Below the pieces are notes generated by a model. It searched no databases. It saw nothing but the letters and a program-made list of their open reading frames with translations, and was not told the origin of the DNA. Position numbers and translations under genes: made by a program. From positions 540,001 to 604,000 of the forward strand of contig NW_018344068.1 of NCBI RefSeq assembly GCF_002099425.1: a stretch of DNA of 64,000 bases. Reading direction: 5' to 3'. Origin of the DNA: Phascolarctos cinereus (lineage: Eukaryota; Chordata; Mammalia; Diprotodontia; Phascolarctidae). This document shows positions 1-13,000 of this stretch, piece by piece; positions within the stretch are counted from its first letter, which is position 1; each line of letters opens with the position of its first letter.

Positions 1-1430
1 GGCTCAGACTGAATCCACCAAGCGGAGATATGAACAAGGCCTAGACACCTCTGTTCAACCAATCAATCACTCAATGACAGTGAACTATTTAAACAAGTGG
101 ACAAAGATTAAAAGCCATCCGGTGAAATGGGATGCTGCTCAAAAAGTACATTAGGATTGGCTGTGAACACTTGGTCATGTTCTATGAGCCTGTATAATGA
201 TGCAAGCTAGTTGGGAATTATTGGGCACTTTCAAGTGCTGGACAGCAGTTCCAGCCAAGACCTTAAGAGGGAATTACTGAGGGAAACCAAAGAGTTTCTT
301 TCCTCCCCTTTGACCTTGTAGACTTTGAAAGGTTAGAGGATTTGGACTTCAAAATGTATCCTGGCACATCTTTAGAATAATTAATAGCACATCGGAACAA
401 GGAGAAACTAGATGCACTGAAGAGAGGCAGGTTCAGGACTCTACAAGGTCAAGATAACTTCATGAGGGCCCCACAAAAAAGGAGAAATAGATTTCCAGGA
501 ACTATGAGTTCCCTTTTCCTACATATACGTTAAGCTTGAACCCACTTTCCCCTAGACTCTATATACACTGGAGAGAGAATGTGCCCCAATTTGGGGATTG
601 ATTTTTTTACTGTTCTTATTAATACCCATTTTGAAAAGCTAAGCCTGACTGGCTAATTGATATTAATTGAGAATCAGTGGAGGAAGCACCCTGGTGATGG
701 CTCATGAGCTATGTAATATTAAAGAACCCCCCTCAACCCCCCTGAGTTACCCCTAAAACACTGAGAGGCAAAATAGGTAGCTACCCTCTGGGGATTTAGC
801 TTGCCAATGAGAATGGGGGTTTGGGAGAGCAGCCCCAGAGCCTGTGCTACACATTTAATCAGAAAGGTTAAAAAAAAAAGATAAATAAAGTCATCATATC
901 AAAACACCCACCTCACATATCTCAGGCCATCATTAACCTTTAGCCCCTTGCTCCCAACCTCCCATGGAGCAGAAAGGGCAAAAGCTTGGAAAGTCAGTTC
1001 TCAGTGGTATCCAGAGAGGAACTGAACAAAGACAATTCCCTCATGAAGAGCTGCCATCACTTAGACTGTACTGATAAATACAGACTCTACATGCTGAATG
1101 TGGGAAATGCAGGGTGCTTTTTTGATGGCTGTCATGGCCCCTAACTTCCCAAGACTTGAGATCATCTGTATGCATCCATTGATATCTCCATCCCATCAAA
1201 GTTGGAACTAAAGAAAGTTGGACTAAAGAAAGGGAGCATCGCCTTGCTATCAGATTATTCCAACATCAAATGGCATGAGCGGGGTACAGGAGCTGGCTTG
1301 TTCTTTTTTTCTATCATTACTCTTTCCCAAACCTTGGGGTTCTTCCTTTCAGATTTCCCATGCCCACATCATTCTCTGGATGAAATCTGCATGTACGTGG
1401 TCTAAGTTTATCTGCCTTCATCACAGCTAA
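1..1430. other. IL9R downstream flank, no gene recognised
   Basis: Low-GC sequence with short chance ORFs only. No repeat family is evident by eye apart from diffuse old material. Confidence 0.4.
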
Positions 1431-1437
1431 CCAGGAC

Positions 1438-1612
1438 AATGTAATCTGAGGATGAGAGGACCTGGGTTCAAATCCAGGTCTGATGCTTACTACTTATGTG
1501 ATCTTGGGCAAGTCACTTTACTTCCTGGGTGTCAGTTTACTCCATATATAAAATAAGAAGGTTGGACTTGATGGCTCATGGGTCACCTCTAGCTCTATGA
1601 TCTTCTGACATC
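1438..1612 (+). repeat. MIR/CORE-SINE
   Basis: GACCTGGGTTCAAATCCAGG, then TGTGATCTTGGGCAAGTCAC and TTGGACTTGATGGCTC. Confidence 0.8.
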
Positions 1613-2224
1613 CCTTGCCTCCTAAAGACTGAAAAAATAACATTTATTAAATCTACAGGCTGAAGAGCTAAGAGGTGACTCCTTCCTGAATGTTCATTTG
1701 GGAGAATTGACTTTGATTCACTTCTCCCATACCCCAAACCTTTTGTGTCCCTCCCCATGCCCAGGTGACAGTCAATGCGAATTCATGTTAATATTAACCT
1801 TAAAAACAACAGGGAAGGTTAACCTCTTGCTGTGTCTATATATGCAGTGAATTCCAAGCCCAGTAGAACATATTAAAACTCTTCTGGTTTGGATAATCCA
1901 GATCACGGCTCCCTTTCATCGGTGCAGATCATTGAAAGTGAACCATAGCAGCCTATCAGTGACTGATACTCCATGATATCGCCCTTCAGAGACCCTTAAA
2001 GGATGATGGAGCAAGATGGGAGCATCCTCTGACTGACAGAGGTCATAGAGAATGAACATGGGGTTGTCTTTCACTTACAATGGGCTGCCAGATCCCATTA
2101 CATGCAAACCTGGGCCTCCAGGTTGGGCTGGATTCGCCCAAAGAAAGAGATGAAACTGTAATTCCTTCAAATGGAGTCATTTAAATTTATCCCCTAGAAA
2201 GGGACTAGATCTCACGTGTCTTAG

Positions 2225-2325
2225 AATCCAATGGCCTTATTTTACAGAGGAAGAAATAGGGCCTTAGAGGTCAAGTGAATTGTCCAAAGTCATACAGCTA
2301 GTAAATGAGAAGGCCTAGGTCTTCC
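2225..2325 (-). repeat. MIR/CORE-SINE fragment
   Basis: Antisense MIR core: TTATTTTACAGAGGAAGAAA, then CAAAGTCATACAGCTAGTAA. Confidence 0.7.
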
Positions 2326-3524
2326 AAAGACATTATTCCAGAGGTTTTTAACCTTTTTTGTCTCACGGATGTCTTTGGCTGTCCAGCAAAGCCTATGGAC
2401 CCCTTCCTGGAATAACATCCTTAAATGCATAAAAGAAAATACATAGGATTATAAAGTAAGCAAATTATGTTGAAATATTGATAATAGTATAACTGATAAG
2501 TTCAAGAACTCCTGCACTCTTCCATATTGGTCCTGGAGGGAACTATGCAGAAGAATGGGCTGGACAGGGGACAGTGAGGGCTCAGAGCAAGAAGCAGATC
2601 GGGGCCTTGAGTGACAAGTCAGAATAGAGTTTAGCAACATGTACAACCCAGAAACCAGACGGGGCAACTGATAGACCTAAGACCAAAGGATCAGCAAAAC
2701 AAAGAGAATAGGAGAGCAGAAGAGGAAAAGAAAGAGAAAGAAAGGTTTTATGAGAAGGAGCTCAGGGAGCAACAGCATTGTACCTTTCTACTCCACCAGC
2801 CTCGAAGGGGTGTAAACCTCTACAAGACACCTGCCGACTCTGCTTCCTCTAACCCCTTCTCCATATGTGTAAAGGCTTGTGGGTTGGGGATGTGGTCAAG
2901 GTCAGGAATGAAACCAGTACAGTTCCTTCCTCACCCCTTGCTCTGACACACTGGGAGTGGTGAAAGAGACAAGACCTTAAACGAAAGGAATAAACCATCC
3001 ATTTGTTTGTCTCTATATCCCCAATGCCAGTGCCTTGACCCCAGTAGGTGCTTCATGAAAGTTGAGTTGGATTGAACAATTAGCTGAGGAAGGAAGACTC
3101 AGGGCTTAGAGTTGGGAACAAGATCACTGACCCCAAGTTGGGATGCAGGGACTTGCTGAAACTTTGGTCCATTTTGCTAAGAATTTAGTGCTACGCACAC
3201 CGGCATAAGAAAGGTCTATCAAGCTGAACTCATTTGAATTAGTTTTGAGAAGAGTAGAAAGGAGTTGGGCCCAGGATGCCAACTGGATGGATTTCAGGGA
3301 TGGAGAGGGGCCCTCATACTCCACTTTAGGAGACAGTAGGGAGGTGAGGGAATGTTCATAGGTGCAGAAACTTATGGACCCTGGAGAGCTGACCAAGCTT
3401 TGCTGGACTCCTGGTGTCTGACCCCATTGCCACCTAAAAATTGACATTTTTACCCAGGAGTCCTCTGTGCTGGCTAGGCAGGGACACCTGAATGTTGGTG
3501 GGCCCTTGGAAGGAGATTAGGGAA
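2326..3524. other. Probable IL9R 3' UTR and flank
   Basis: On the minus strand this follows the IL9R stop. No AATAAA or ATTAAA was found here on that strand, so the 3' end is undefined. A 107-codon antisense-free ORF (3124-3447) has no recognisable family. Confidence 0.4.
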
Positions 3525-4037
3525 TCACTGACCCATGCTGGCCATTGGGCCCTGCAGCTCTCCAGCAGGTGCCAAGGCCTGGGGCATCTCACTGCCACTC
3601 AGGGTGCAGTAATCACTATTGCTGGGGAAGCAGTTCTCCAGAGTCTGGTCCACTTGCTTCAGAGAAATGGGAGGGCATCTCATAGCTAATGAACTAGCCT
3701 GGTTGGCTCCAGGGAAGTCTGGTTGGCCCTCAGCATCACCACTATCACCATGCCTGTCTATCACCACCCCAGGCAGCCGCCAAGTCTCCAGTTCTTCAAC
3801 ACTGAGGTACTTAGACTCTGAGTCCTGCTGGGTTGCCTCCTGAGGGGGTCCTCTGGGCTTGCAGGCATCCTCCTCTTCCATGACATCTACCCTCTTGGGC
3901 CTCATTGGGAAGCAGGTGAGCTGAGAAATCGAATCCTGGAATATGAGTCCCAAGAGCTCATCTCTGGTCAAGACCCTCCTTTCCACGGCCCCCTGCCTTC
4001 TGAGCTGGGGACCAAGGAGGTCAGATCTGGCCCACGT
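3525..4037 (-). CDS. IL9R: IL9R exon 8: cytoplasmic tail and stop codon
   Basis: 513 bp encoding 170 residues and a TGA. The acceptor is TGTTTCAG. It starts TWARSDLL (human TWMGAHG). Shared blocks with human include LTCFPMRP (LTCGPARP), an EEE run, and SNSDYCTLSG (NNNNYCALGC). The human STAT-docking YLPQ is not seen. Instead there is SKYLSVEEL (Tyr codon at 3807-3809), close to the IL2RB STAT5 site DAYLSLQEL. The tail is shorter than the human one and ends soon after the YC block. Confidence 0.9.
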   Translation of the reverse strand, partial: TWARSDLLGPQLRRQGAVERRVLTRDELLGLIFQDSISQLTCFPMRPKRVDVMEEEDACKPRGPPQEATQQDSESKYLSVEELETWRLPGVVIDRHGDSGDAEGQPDFPGANQASSLAMRCPPISLKQVDQTLENCFPSNSDYCTLSGSEMPQALAPAGELQGPMASMGQ

Positions 4038-7000
4038 CTGAAACACAAGCAGAAACATCTGAATGGAGGGGTGAGGTTCCCCTAGGCCAAACTGGATCAT
4101 GCACCAATCAGTCACACAAATGCCAAACCATGTTCTAAAGCTCCCACCAAACCGACTTTCGCTCATTCATTTTAACACACACTGTCCATGTGTACTTCCT
4201 GATTCCATGGCTTTGCTAATGTCCTCCCTTTGCTCTCCACTCCTGATGAGTGAAATCCTTCAAGCACTGGCCCCAATCTTACGTTTTCTTCCTTGTCCAC
4301 CCCTCCATCCCCACCAGTTAAGAGGTGTCCTCTCTCTTGGACTCTGAGCATTTCTTTTAATCAACCAACATGCATTTAAGGAACTACTCTCTGCTTGACA
4401 CCATGCTAAGACTGGGGATACAAAGACAAAATGAAACAGTTCCTACCTTCAGGAAGCTTACATCCTACAAGCGGAGACGTGGGTACATGGGAAAGTATAT
4501 GCAAAATAAATACAAGGTAGTTGGGGAGGGAGCATTAGTGGGGAAAATCAGGCAAGATTTCATGTAGAAGATGCTTCTTGAGCTGAGTCTTGAAGGAAAT
4601 AAAGATTTCTTATCTGTCACTGATTGTACAATACCTAGTACTGCTGGTTATGAGTCACCATACACATATCACAAGCGCTAGACTGTGGCAGATCCTCAAT
4701 GGTAAAGACAATGGCCTATTCTTCTCTGACACCCACACCCACACACATATGTGCACGTACACACACACACAAGAGACTTCTTAAAGATGAGGAAGATAGA
4801 ATTCGAAGGTAATTTTTGTGGATAAATAAAAAGATCTGGGGGCCTCAGTGGAAGAGGACAGGCTTAATGTGAAAGAAGCGTGATATGGCTCCCAAGAAGC
4901 TAGTAGGAAAAAAAGAAGCTAATAGGATCTTAGCCTGCATTAAAAGAAGTATAGTGTCTAGCTAGAATGGAAAGGTGATAGTCATCCTGTCTCCTGCCCT
5001 GATCAGACCATGTCTAGAGTATTGGTGTTCAGTTTCTCCCTTGACAACCTGGAGGAAGGCCATCAGAACAGTGAGATCTGAAACCATACCATGTGGGGAT
5101 TGGTTGAAGGTCTGAGAATATTTAGCTTTGAGAAAGAAGCCTAGTAGGAAGATAGTTTATGTGGGGAAAAAAAAGGCAGGGGGCCTCTGGGAAAGAGAAA
5201 GACAAGATCAATGTGAATAAGCAGTGTAATAGGAGGTAGAAGGAAGTGGTTCATGAAGGCACTGAGAGGGCAGGATGCCCTGACAGCTAAAATGGTGCTC
5301 TCCTGTGGAAAAAATGTTGGGTCCCACATATCTCAGCCCAAAAGTCTAATGGGATGCCTTAAGAGGTAGTGAGTTCCCCATCACTGGAAGTCTTCAAACA
5401 GATGCCGGGTAATGCCTTGTCAGGAATGTTGTTAGGAGGAAGTGATTCTTGGGTTGGACTAACTAAGGAACCTTTGAGATTCTTTCCAACTCTCAGCTTC
5501 TGCATGGCATCCAGGTGCTGTCTTCAAGTATTTAGGGAGCTGTCATGTGGGGAAAACAATCAGACTCACTCTGCTTGGCAGAGCAAACAATCAGAGGACA
5601 GATCTAGAGGTATTAACTTGCAGACACAGAGTTTAGGTCGATACAAGGAAAATCCTCCTAACAGGGCTCTCCAAGAGTACAGTGGGCTGCATCATGAGGT
5701 GGTGAGTTTCCCATCATCAGAGGTTATCAATTAGAGGATGGATGACCACCGTTGGAGATATTATACAGGGTAGTTCTGCTCAGGTACCAGTTGGACCAGA
5801 TGGCTTTCAGACGTCCCTTCTAGGGGGCAGCTAGGTAGTGTAGTAGGATAGAGCACCGGTTCTGGAGTCAGGAAGACCCAAGTTCAAATCCAGCTTCAGA
5901 CACCTACTAACTGTGTGACCCTGGGCAAGTTACTTCACCTCTGGCAGTTCCCTTGTCTGTAAAATGGAGATGATAACCCTTCCAGGGTTGTTATGAGGAG
6001 CAAATGAGACATTTATAAAGTACTTTACAAACTTTAAAGTACTATATGAATTCTAACTATTATTACTATTGGCATTATTATCCCCATTTATGGGTGAGAA
6101 AACTGAGGATCAGAGAAGTGACCAGTCCATGGTCCTAAGGGTCCATTGGGTTTCCCAATGATCTTTCCATTATCTAACGCCACCAATAAGGAAGAGAGGC
6201 ACGAGAGGCCCATCAAGAACCCTGGGAACAATGTCTGTCTAGGCCATGGGGGATGGGTGGAGGCATAGGTTTCCCAGATTACCTGAAAGTTTCCATTATG
6301 TACAGTGTAGAGGGGCCTGAAGAAAGCTGCAGGTGAGGGCACATTCTGGTAGAAGGTTTTCTTCACTCTGGAGGGTGGCAGAGAAATGGCAAGAAAGATC
6401 AGTGAGGGCAAGGGGTACTGGGAATACTAGGGAGAGCTGGGGTGGGATGAGGCAAAACCCAAAAGGGGAGGAAGGGGCCAGAGGGACAAGGAGAGGCAAG
6501 GAATCCTTGAAGAATTTGAGAGTCAGAAAGGAGCTCAGAGGTTATCTAATCCAACCCATGCCTGACCAAGAATCCCCACCACCACAACCCTGCAAATCAT
6601 TATCCAACCTCTGTTTGAAGTCTTCTAGTGATGGGGAATTCACTACCTCTGAAGGCAGGCAGTCCATTGGACTTTTGGACTTATATGTGTGGGATACCAG
6701 GGTCGCATAGATAGTAAGGATCAAAGGCAGGATTTGAACCCAGGCTTTTTGTCTCCCAAACCAGCATTATTTCTATTACACTACACAGCAGAGCCCTAAC
6801 TGAGGGAGAATTCCTGGGACTTTGCCATAGGTCTCCAACAATAAGGAGATTTGCTTCCTTTCTGTGGCAGACTTATTCCCCCTCCTCTGCCTCTTTCCAC
6901 AAATCGTCCCTACTTGATTGCACAGAACTGGGATTCGTTTGGTGGGGAGGAGAACGTAGACTCCTCACCGTCTGAATTCCCAGCTATGGCTCTGACTTCC

Positions 7001-10000
7001 ATCTTAGAACTCCAATCTCCTAATTGATGGAATGTCAAGATTCTCCTTCCCCAAGAATATCTGTGGCAGGAGGCCTGGGAAGGGACAGGTAGACAGTCTG
7101 CTGTCAATAGTCTCCCAAGTGAGGGGCAGGAAAGTGGGGTGGGCTGGACATTCTTATAGACTGTGATTGGGAAAGCTAGACCCAGTCTCCTCTGGGATCC
7201 TCTACCTGGGAAATAGCTTGAAAAGGATGTAAGGGAGGCTGATCAGGAAAAGGAAGATGGCGAAAATGATGATCGTGCTGATGGGGCCTTCTTGGGGTAG
7301 GGAAGTGATACCTGGAAGACAGCAAACCACCAATCCATTAGCACTGTCAGGTGATCTTCTGGGAAAATGATCCTTCCCCCCAAGGCCAGTAAAATGAACA
7401 GATGAATCCAAGAACTGAAGCCTCAGATGGCGATGGCCAGATATCTTATTATAAATAAAGTCATCTTAGCAACACCATTGAACGTAGCGAAAAGCGTCTT
7501 GGACTTGAAATTTAGGGACCTGGGTTCAAGCACTGCCATAAGTAGGGCAGGAGAACTGAGGCTTTCCCCCAGAGCATTGACAGCATTTTCAGCAGTTTAT
7601 AAATAACAACAGCTAACATTTGTATAGTGTTTACTATACCATGTTAATCACTTTACAAATATTATCTCATTTCACTCTCACAACAACCCTGGGAGGTAGG
7701 TGTTGTTATTATCCCCATTTTATAGATGAACTCACGGAGGTGAAATGACATGACCAGAGTCACACAGCTAACAAGTGTCTGAGGCTGGATTTGAGTCTTT
7801 CTGACTCCAGACCCAGCACCGGTGCACCACCTAACTCTGAATCTGCCACTTACTAGCCATGTGTCTTATATTTCCCTTTAGATTCAGTTTTCTCATCTAT
7901 AAAATGGGAATAATAAAACTTACAATACCAACCTCACAGGGGTATTGTGAAAATCCAATGAAATAACATGCAAAGAATTTTGTAATGGTAAAATAATATA
8001 TAAAATGCGAGCTATCATTATTATAGAGTTATTTTTGTAACTTTGGGCAAATCAACTTAACTTTTAAGCCTCTTGGGAGTTCCAATCTTATAGTAAGCAC
8101 TTTGGGTAACAATGAAACATAATACAGTTTCATTTTTTTTTCCCTCAAGGAGTTTTTAGTCTACCTTTGCTATCTATCTTACATAATTAAGTGAAATAGC
8201 ATATTTGGAAAATGCTTTGGAAAGTATAACATAGAGAATTAGCACTGGCACAGCAAAGTCCCTGATGTATGAATATTTGACTTGCTGTCATCTCTTAGAT
8301 TGGTAAGGAGGTTGGGGAAGGAGTATCTTAACTCCTTTGAAACAGCATTATTTTCAACTACTGTACTTTTCATTGCAAAAAGACATAGAATGTTTCAGTT
8401 TTATTAGGGGTTAAACAGGCATTTCTAGGGTAGCCCACCCACCATGAATAATGTGCTCAAAAAATGAACTTATTGCCTTTCCCCAAAAGTATCACCCATC
8501 CCTTAATGTCTCTATTTATGTTGAGGATACTACCATACTCACAGTCCCTCAGGCTTAAAATTAGAGATCTATCTTGGATTCTTCTCTTTTAACCCCTATA
8601 GCCAATCCTTGGCCAAAACTTGTCTATTCTACTCCCACAATAACTCTTGAATCAGTCTCTTTTTTTGTAAATTAATTTATTTTTAGTTTTCAACAATCAC
8701 TTCCATACACTTTTGAGTTTTACATTTTTCTCCCCCTCTATCCTCACCTCCCTTCCCAAGATGGCGTGCAATCTGATATAGGCTCTACATATACATTCCT
8801 ATTAAACATATTTTCACATTAGTCATGTTGTAAGTAAGAATTAGAACCAACAGGAGGAACCACCATACAGAGGAAACAAAATAAAACAGAAGGGAAAAAA
8901 AGAGCAAATAGCATGCTTTGATCTGCGTTCAAACTCCATAGTTTTTTCTCTGGATATGGATAGCATTTTCCATCATGAGACTTTTGGAGATGTCTTAGAT
9001 CTTTGTATTGCTCAGAAGAGCTAAGTCTATCAAAGTTATTCATTGCACAACATGGCTGTTACTGTGTATGATGTTCTCCTGGTTCTGCTCACTTCACTCA
9101 GCATCAGTCCATACAAGTCTTCCCAGGTTTTTCTGAAGTCCACCTGCTTATCATTTTTCAGACTACTTTTTTTTTAAGCTAGGCAATGGGGTTAAGTGAC
9201 TTGCCCAGGGTCACACAGCTAGTAAGTGTTATGTGTCTGAGGCCGAATTTGAACTCAGGACCTCCTGAAATAGAGCTGGTGTTCTATCCACTGCGCCACC
9301 TAGCTGCCTCCTGCTTGTCATTTCTTACAGCACAATAGTATTCCATTATATTCATATACCACAATGTGTTCAGCCATTCCCCAATTGATATGCATGCCCT
9401 CAATTTCCAATTCTTTGCCACCACAGAAAGAGCTGCTATAAATATCTGTGTACATGTGGGTCCTTTTCCCATTTTTATGATCTCTTTGGGATACAGCCCA
9501 GAAGTAGTATCGCTGGATCAAAGGGTATGCACATTTTTATAGCCCTTTGGGCATAGTTCCAATTGCTCTCCAAAATGGTTGGATCATTTCACAACTCCAC
9601 AAATAATGCATTAGTGTTCCAATTTTCCCACATCTCCAACATTTCTCATTTTCCTGTTTTGTCATCTTGGCCAATCTGATAGGTGTGACATGGTACCTCA
9701 GAGTTATTTTGATTTGCATTTCTCTAATCAATACTGATTTAGAGCATTTTTTCATGTGACTATAGATGGCTTTAATTTCTTCATCTGAAAACTGCCTGTT
9801 TATATCCTTTGACTATTTATCAATTGGAGAATGACTTACATTCTTATAGATTTGACTCAGAAATAAGGCCCTTATCAGAGATACTGGTTGTAAAAATTTT
9901 TCCCCCAGTTTTCTGCTTCTCTCCTAATCTTGGTTGCATTGGCTTTGTTTGTGCAAAAACTTTTCAATTTTAATATAATCAAAATTACCCATTTTGCATT

Positions 10001-13000
10001 TCATAATGTTCCCTATTTCCTGTTTGGTCATAAATTCTTCTGTTCTCATAAATCTGACCGGTGAACTCTTCCTTGTTCTCCCAGTTTGCTCATAATATCA
10101 GTCTTTATATCTAAGTCATGAACTCATTTTGGAATCGTCTCTTTCTTTCTACTCTCACCACAACTGTCCCGGTTCAGACTCTCATTCCCTTTTCCCTAGA
10201 CTATCACAATAATCTCCAAAGTGGTCTCTCCGCCCTCCAGTCTATGTCTTGATCAAACTCATCTGTCATACATCTTCAAAGCTAATACGTCACTATAATC
10301 ATGTCACTCAACTGAAAAACCTTTAATTCCCCCATTACCACCCCTACCAAATAAAAGGTAAATTCCTGATCCTAGCACTCCCCACTTGTTTTTTGCAAGG
10401 CAGTTGGGTTTAAGTGATTTGCCCAGGGTCACACAGCTAGTGTCAAGTCTCTGGTCTGAGACCAGATTTGAACTTAGGTCCTCCTGACTCCAAGGCTGGT
10501 ACTCTACTCACTGCACCATCTAGCTGCCCCTATCCTAGTACACCTAATGAAAGCCCTCCATCATCTGGCTACAACTACCTTTCCAGCCCTTTTCATACTA
10601 CTGGTCCACTTCAAACAATCAGCAAGTGCTTATTCAAGCACCTTTTATGTAATGGGTATGCTACTAGATGCTACAATTACATAAATCAAACAATTCCTTG
10701 CATGAAACTTGCAAAGAGATTACATTCTCATAGGGGAGATAATAGTATGTTGTATATATAAAAGTATATAGCACAAATATAAACTTTGCAGGGGAACACT
10801 AACAGATGGAGGGCATCAGGAAAGGTGTCATACAAAAGATGATGCTTGAGTTACATCTTAAAGAGAGAGAGGATCTCTATGAGACAGAGGAAAGGAGCTA
10901 GTACACTCCAGGCGAGTAGCACAGCCAGTACAAATAGGAGATGGAGGGTCGTGCATGAGGGACAAAGAAGGTCAGTTTGGCTGGATTGTAGGGTGTGGAA
11001 AGAGGAGTAAAGTCCAATGAGGTCGAAAAGATAGGTTGAGACCATTTGTTATAGGTTTCAAAAGCTGAAAAGAAGAGTTTATACTTTAAACTAAGGGCAA
11101 TAAGAAATCTCTGGAGTTGATTGAATAAGGAAATTATTATGTTCAGATCTATGCTTAAGGAAAATTATTTTGGCAGCAGCTTGTAGATTGGACTAGAGTG
11201 GGGAGAGACAAGGCAGAGAGACCAAAGAGGAGGCTGTTGCAATTTTCTAGGCAGGAGGTGATGGACACATGAACCAAGGTGGAACTTGTGTGAGTAAAGA
11301 GAAGGGGTCAATTGGGAGAAATGTTGTGGCGGTAGAAACAGCAATGTAAGTGGGGTCAAGGAGAATGAGGACAGTGATGATATCCAGGTTACAAATTTGG
11401 GAGATTGGAAGGATGGTTGGAAGAGGGATACGTTTGGAAGGAAAGATAATGAGTTTTGTTTTGGACGTATTGAGTCTGAGATGTATCTGGTTTGCAACGT
11501 CCAATAGGCAGTGGGTGGTAAGGGGCCTTTGCTCTGGCTGTCCCCCACATCTAGAACGCTATGTCTTCTCCTACCTACCTCTTAGCATTAAGATTCAGTT
11601 CAAATGCTACCTTCTGCAGGAGGCCTTTCCTGGTCCCTACAGACACTAGTGCCTTCCCCACTAAAGTTATCATGTATCTATTCTGTGTATCTAATATATA
11701 ATGATTTATGTACCTCTTGTTTCTCCCATTACATTTTTAATGTCTTCAATGCAAAGTCTGGGTCCTGCCTCTCAAAGTATCCTCAGCATTTAATAAGTAG
11801 TTATTGCTGAATTGAATTGATAATACTCTTTCTATGGGGAAAGGTGTATGAGGAAACAGGGAGATTTGGAGAGGGTAAAATGAGGGTGAAAAAGACTTTT
11901 GGAGAACAGCCCCTTGATAAATTGGAGACTTCCAATGAATTGAACCCAATAAATATTTCTAAAATGCCTACTGTGTGCAACACACTGCGCTAGGCACCGA
12001 AGATACAAAAGTAAAAAAGACTTGTGCTCAAAGATCTCACAACCTAGCAGCAAAGATACAATATGAGAGAAAGTACAGTGTGATGGGGGCACAGAAGTGA
12101 TCCAAAGTGATCTAGGAACATTGGAGAAGGGAAGGATCGGGAAGACAATAGGGGATCAGGGAATGAGGTAGTGGCTAAGCTGGGTCTTGAAGGAAAGGAA
12201 GGATCTGAATAGACAGAGACAAAATGGGAGGGTATACCAGGCATGTGAGACCATCTGCAGGAATGCAATGAAGGTGGGAGAATATGAGATGAGATGAAGA
12301 ACAGCTAGTAAGACATAAGAAGTCATAAAACTTAAGAAATCATGAAAATTACAAAATTTATAAAATTACAAAAATCATAAGTTATAAAATCATAAAAAAG
12401 AAAAAAAATAAGAAATTGTAAAACACCTGAAAGGTACTGATGTGAAATAAGATTCAAGAAGTAGCAAGACAGTGGGAATCCTTAAGTGCCAGGCTGTGGA
12501 ATTTATATTTTATGCTTTAGGAAACAGAGAACTCCTGAAGATTTTTGAACAGGGGAGTGATATGGTCATACCTGTGCACAAGGAAGATCGTTTTGGCAGC
12601 TCTGTGAAGGATAGGTTGGATGGGGGAGAGAATGGGGTGGGGCAGGACAGAAAAAGCAGGTAGGATGCCATTACAATAATAACAGTAAGATGAGAAGTGA
12701 TGCAGACTCAGACTAGGGTGGTGGAAGGGTATGTGGTGAGGATGCAAATGCAAGAGATGTTATGGAAACAGGCTTGAAAGGAGTTGCTAAGAGACGGGGA
12801 CGGAGAGGGAAGAGTCAAAGATGACTCAGGTTTCAAACCCAGGTGATTAGAGGGATGGTGGTACCACCAATAGAAATGGGTGAGTCAGGAGGAAGGGCAT
12901 GCATAGGCGGGGAGATGTTGAGATCAGTTTGGGGCATAAAAAATTTGATCTCCTGATATTTTATGCATTTTGTAGTTATTTGGAATGAGATTTCCCTTTT

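Noticed and set aside
3124-3447. 107-codon ORF on the IL9R strand, just after its stop
   Set aside because: No recognisable domain and no splice link. It lies where the 3' UTR is expected, so it is most likely a chance ORF.
10851-11548. ORFs of 64-127 codons near 11 kb and the similar ones near 12, 25 and 50 kb
   Set aside because: They are fragments of L2 reverse transcriptase or its shadows, not host genes.
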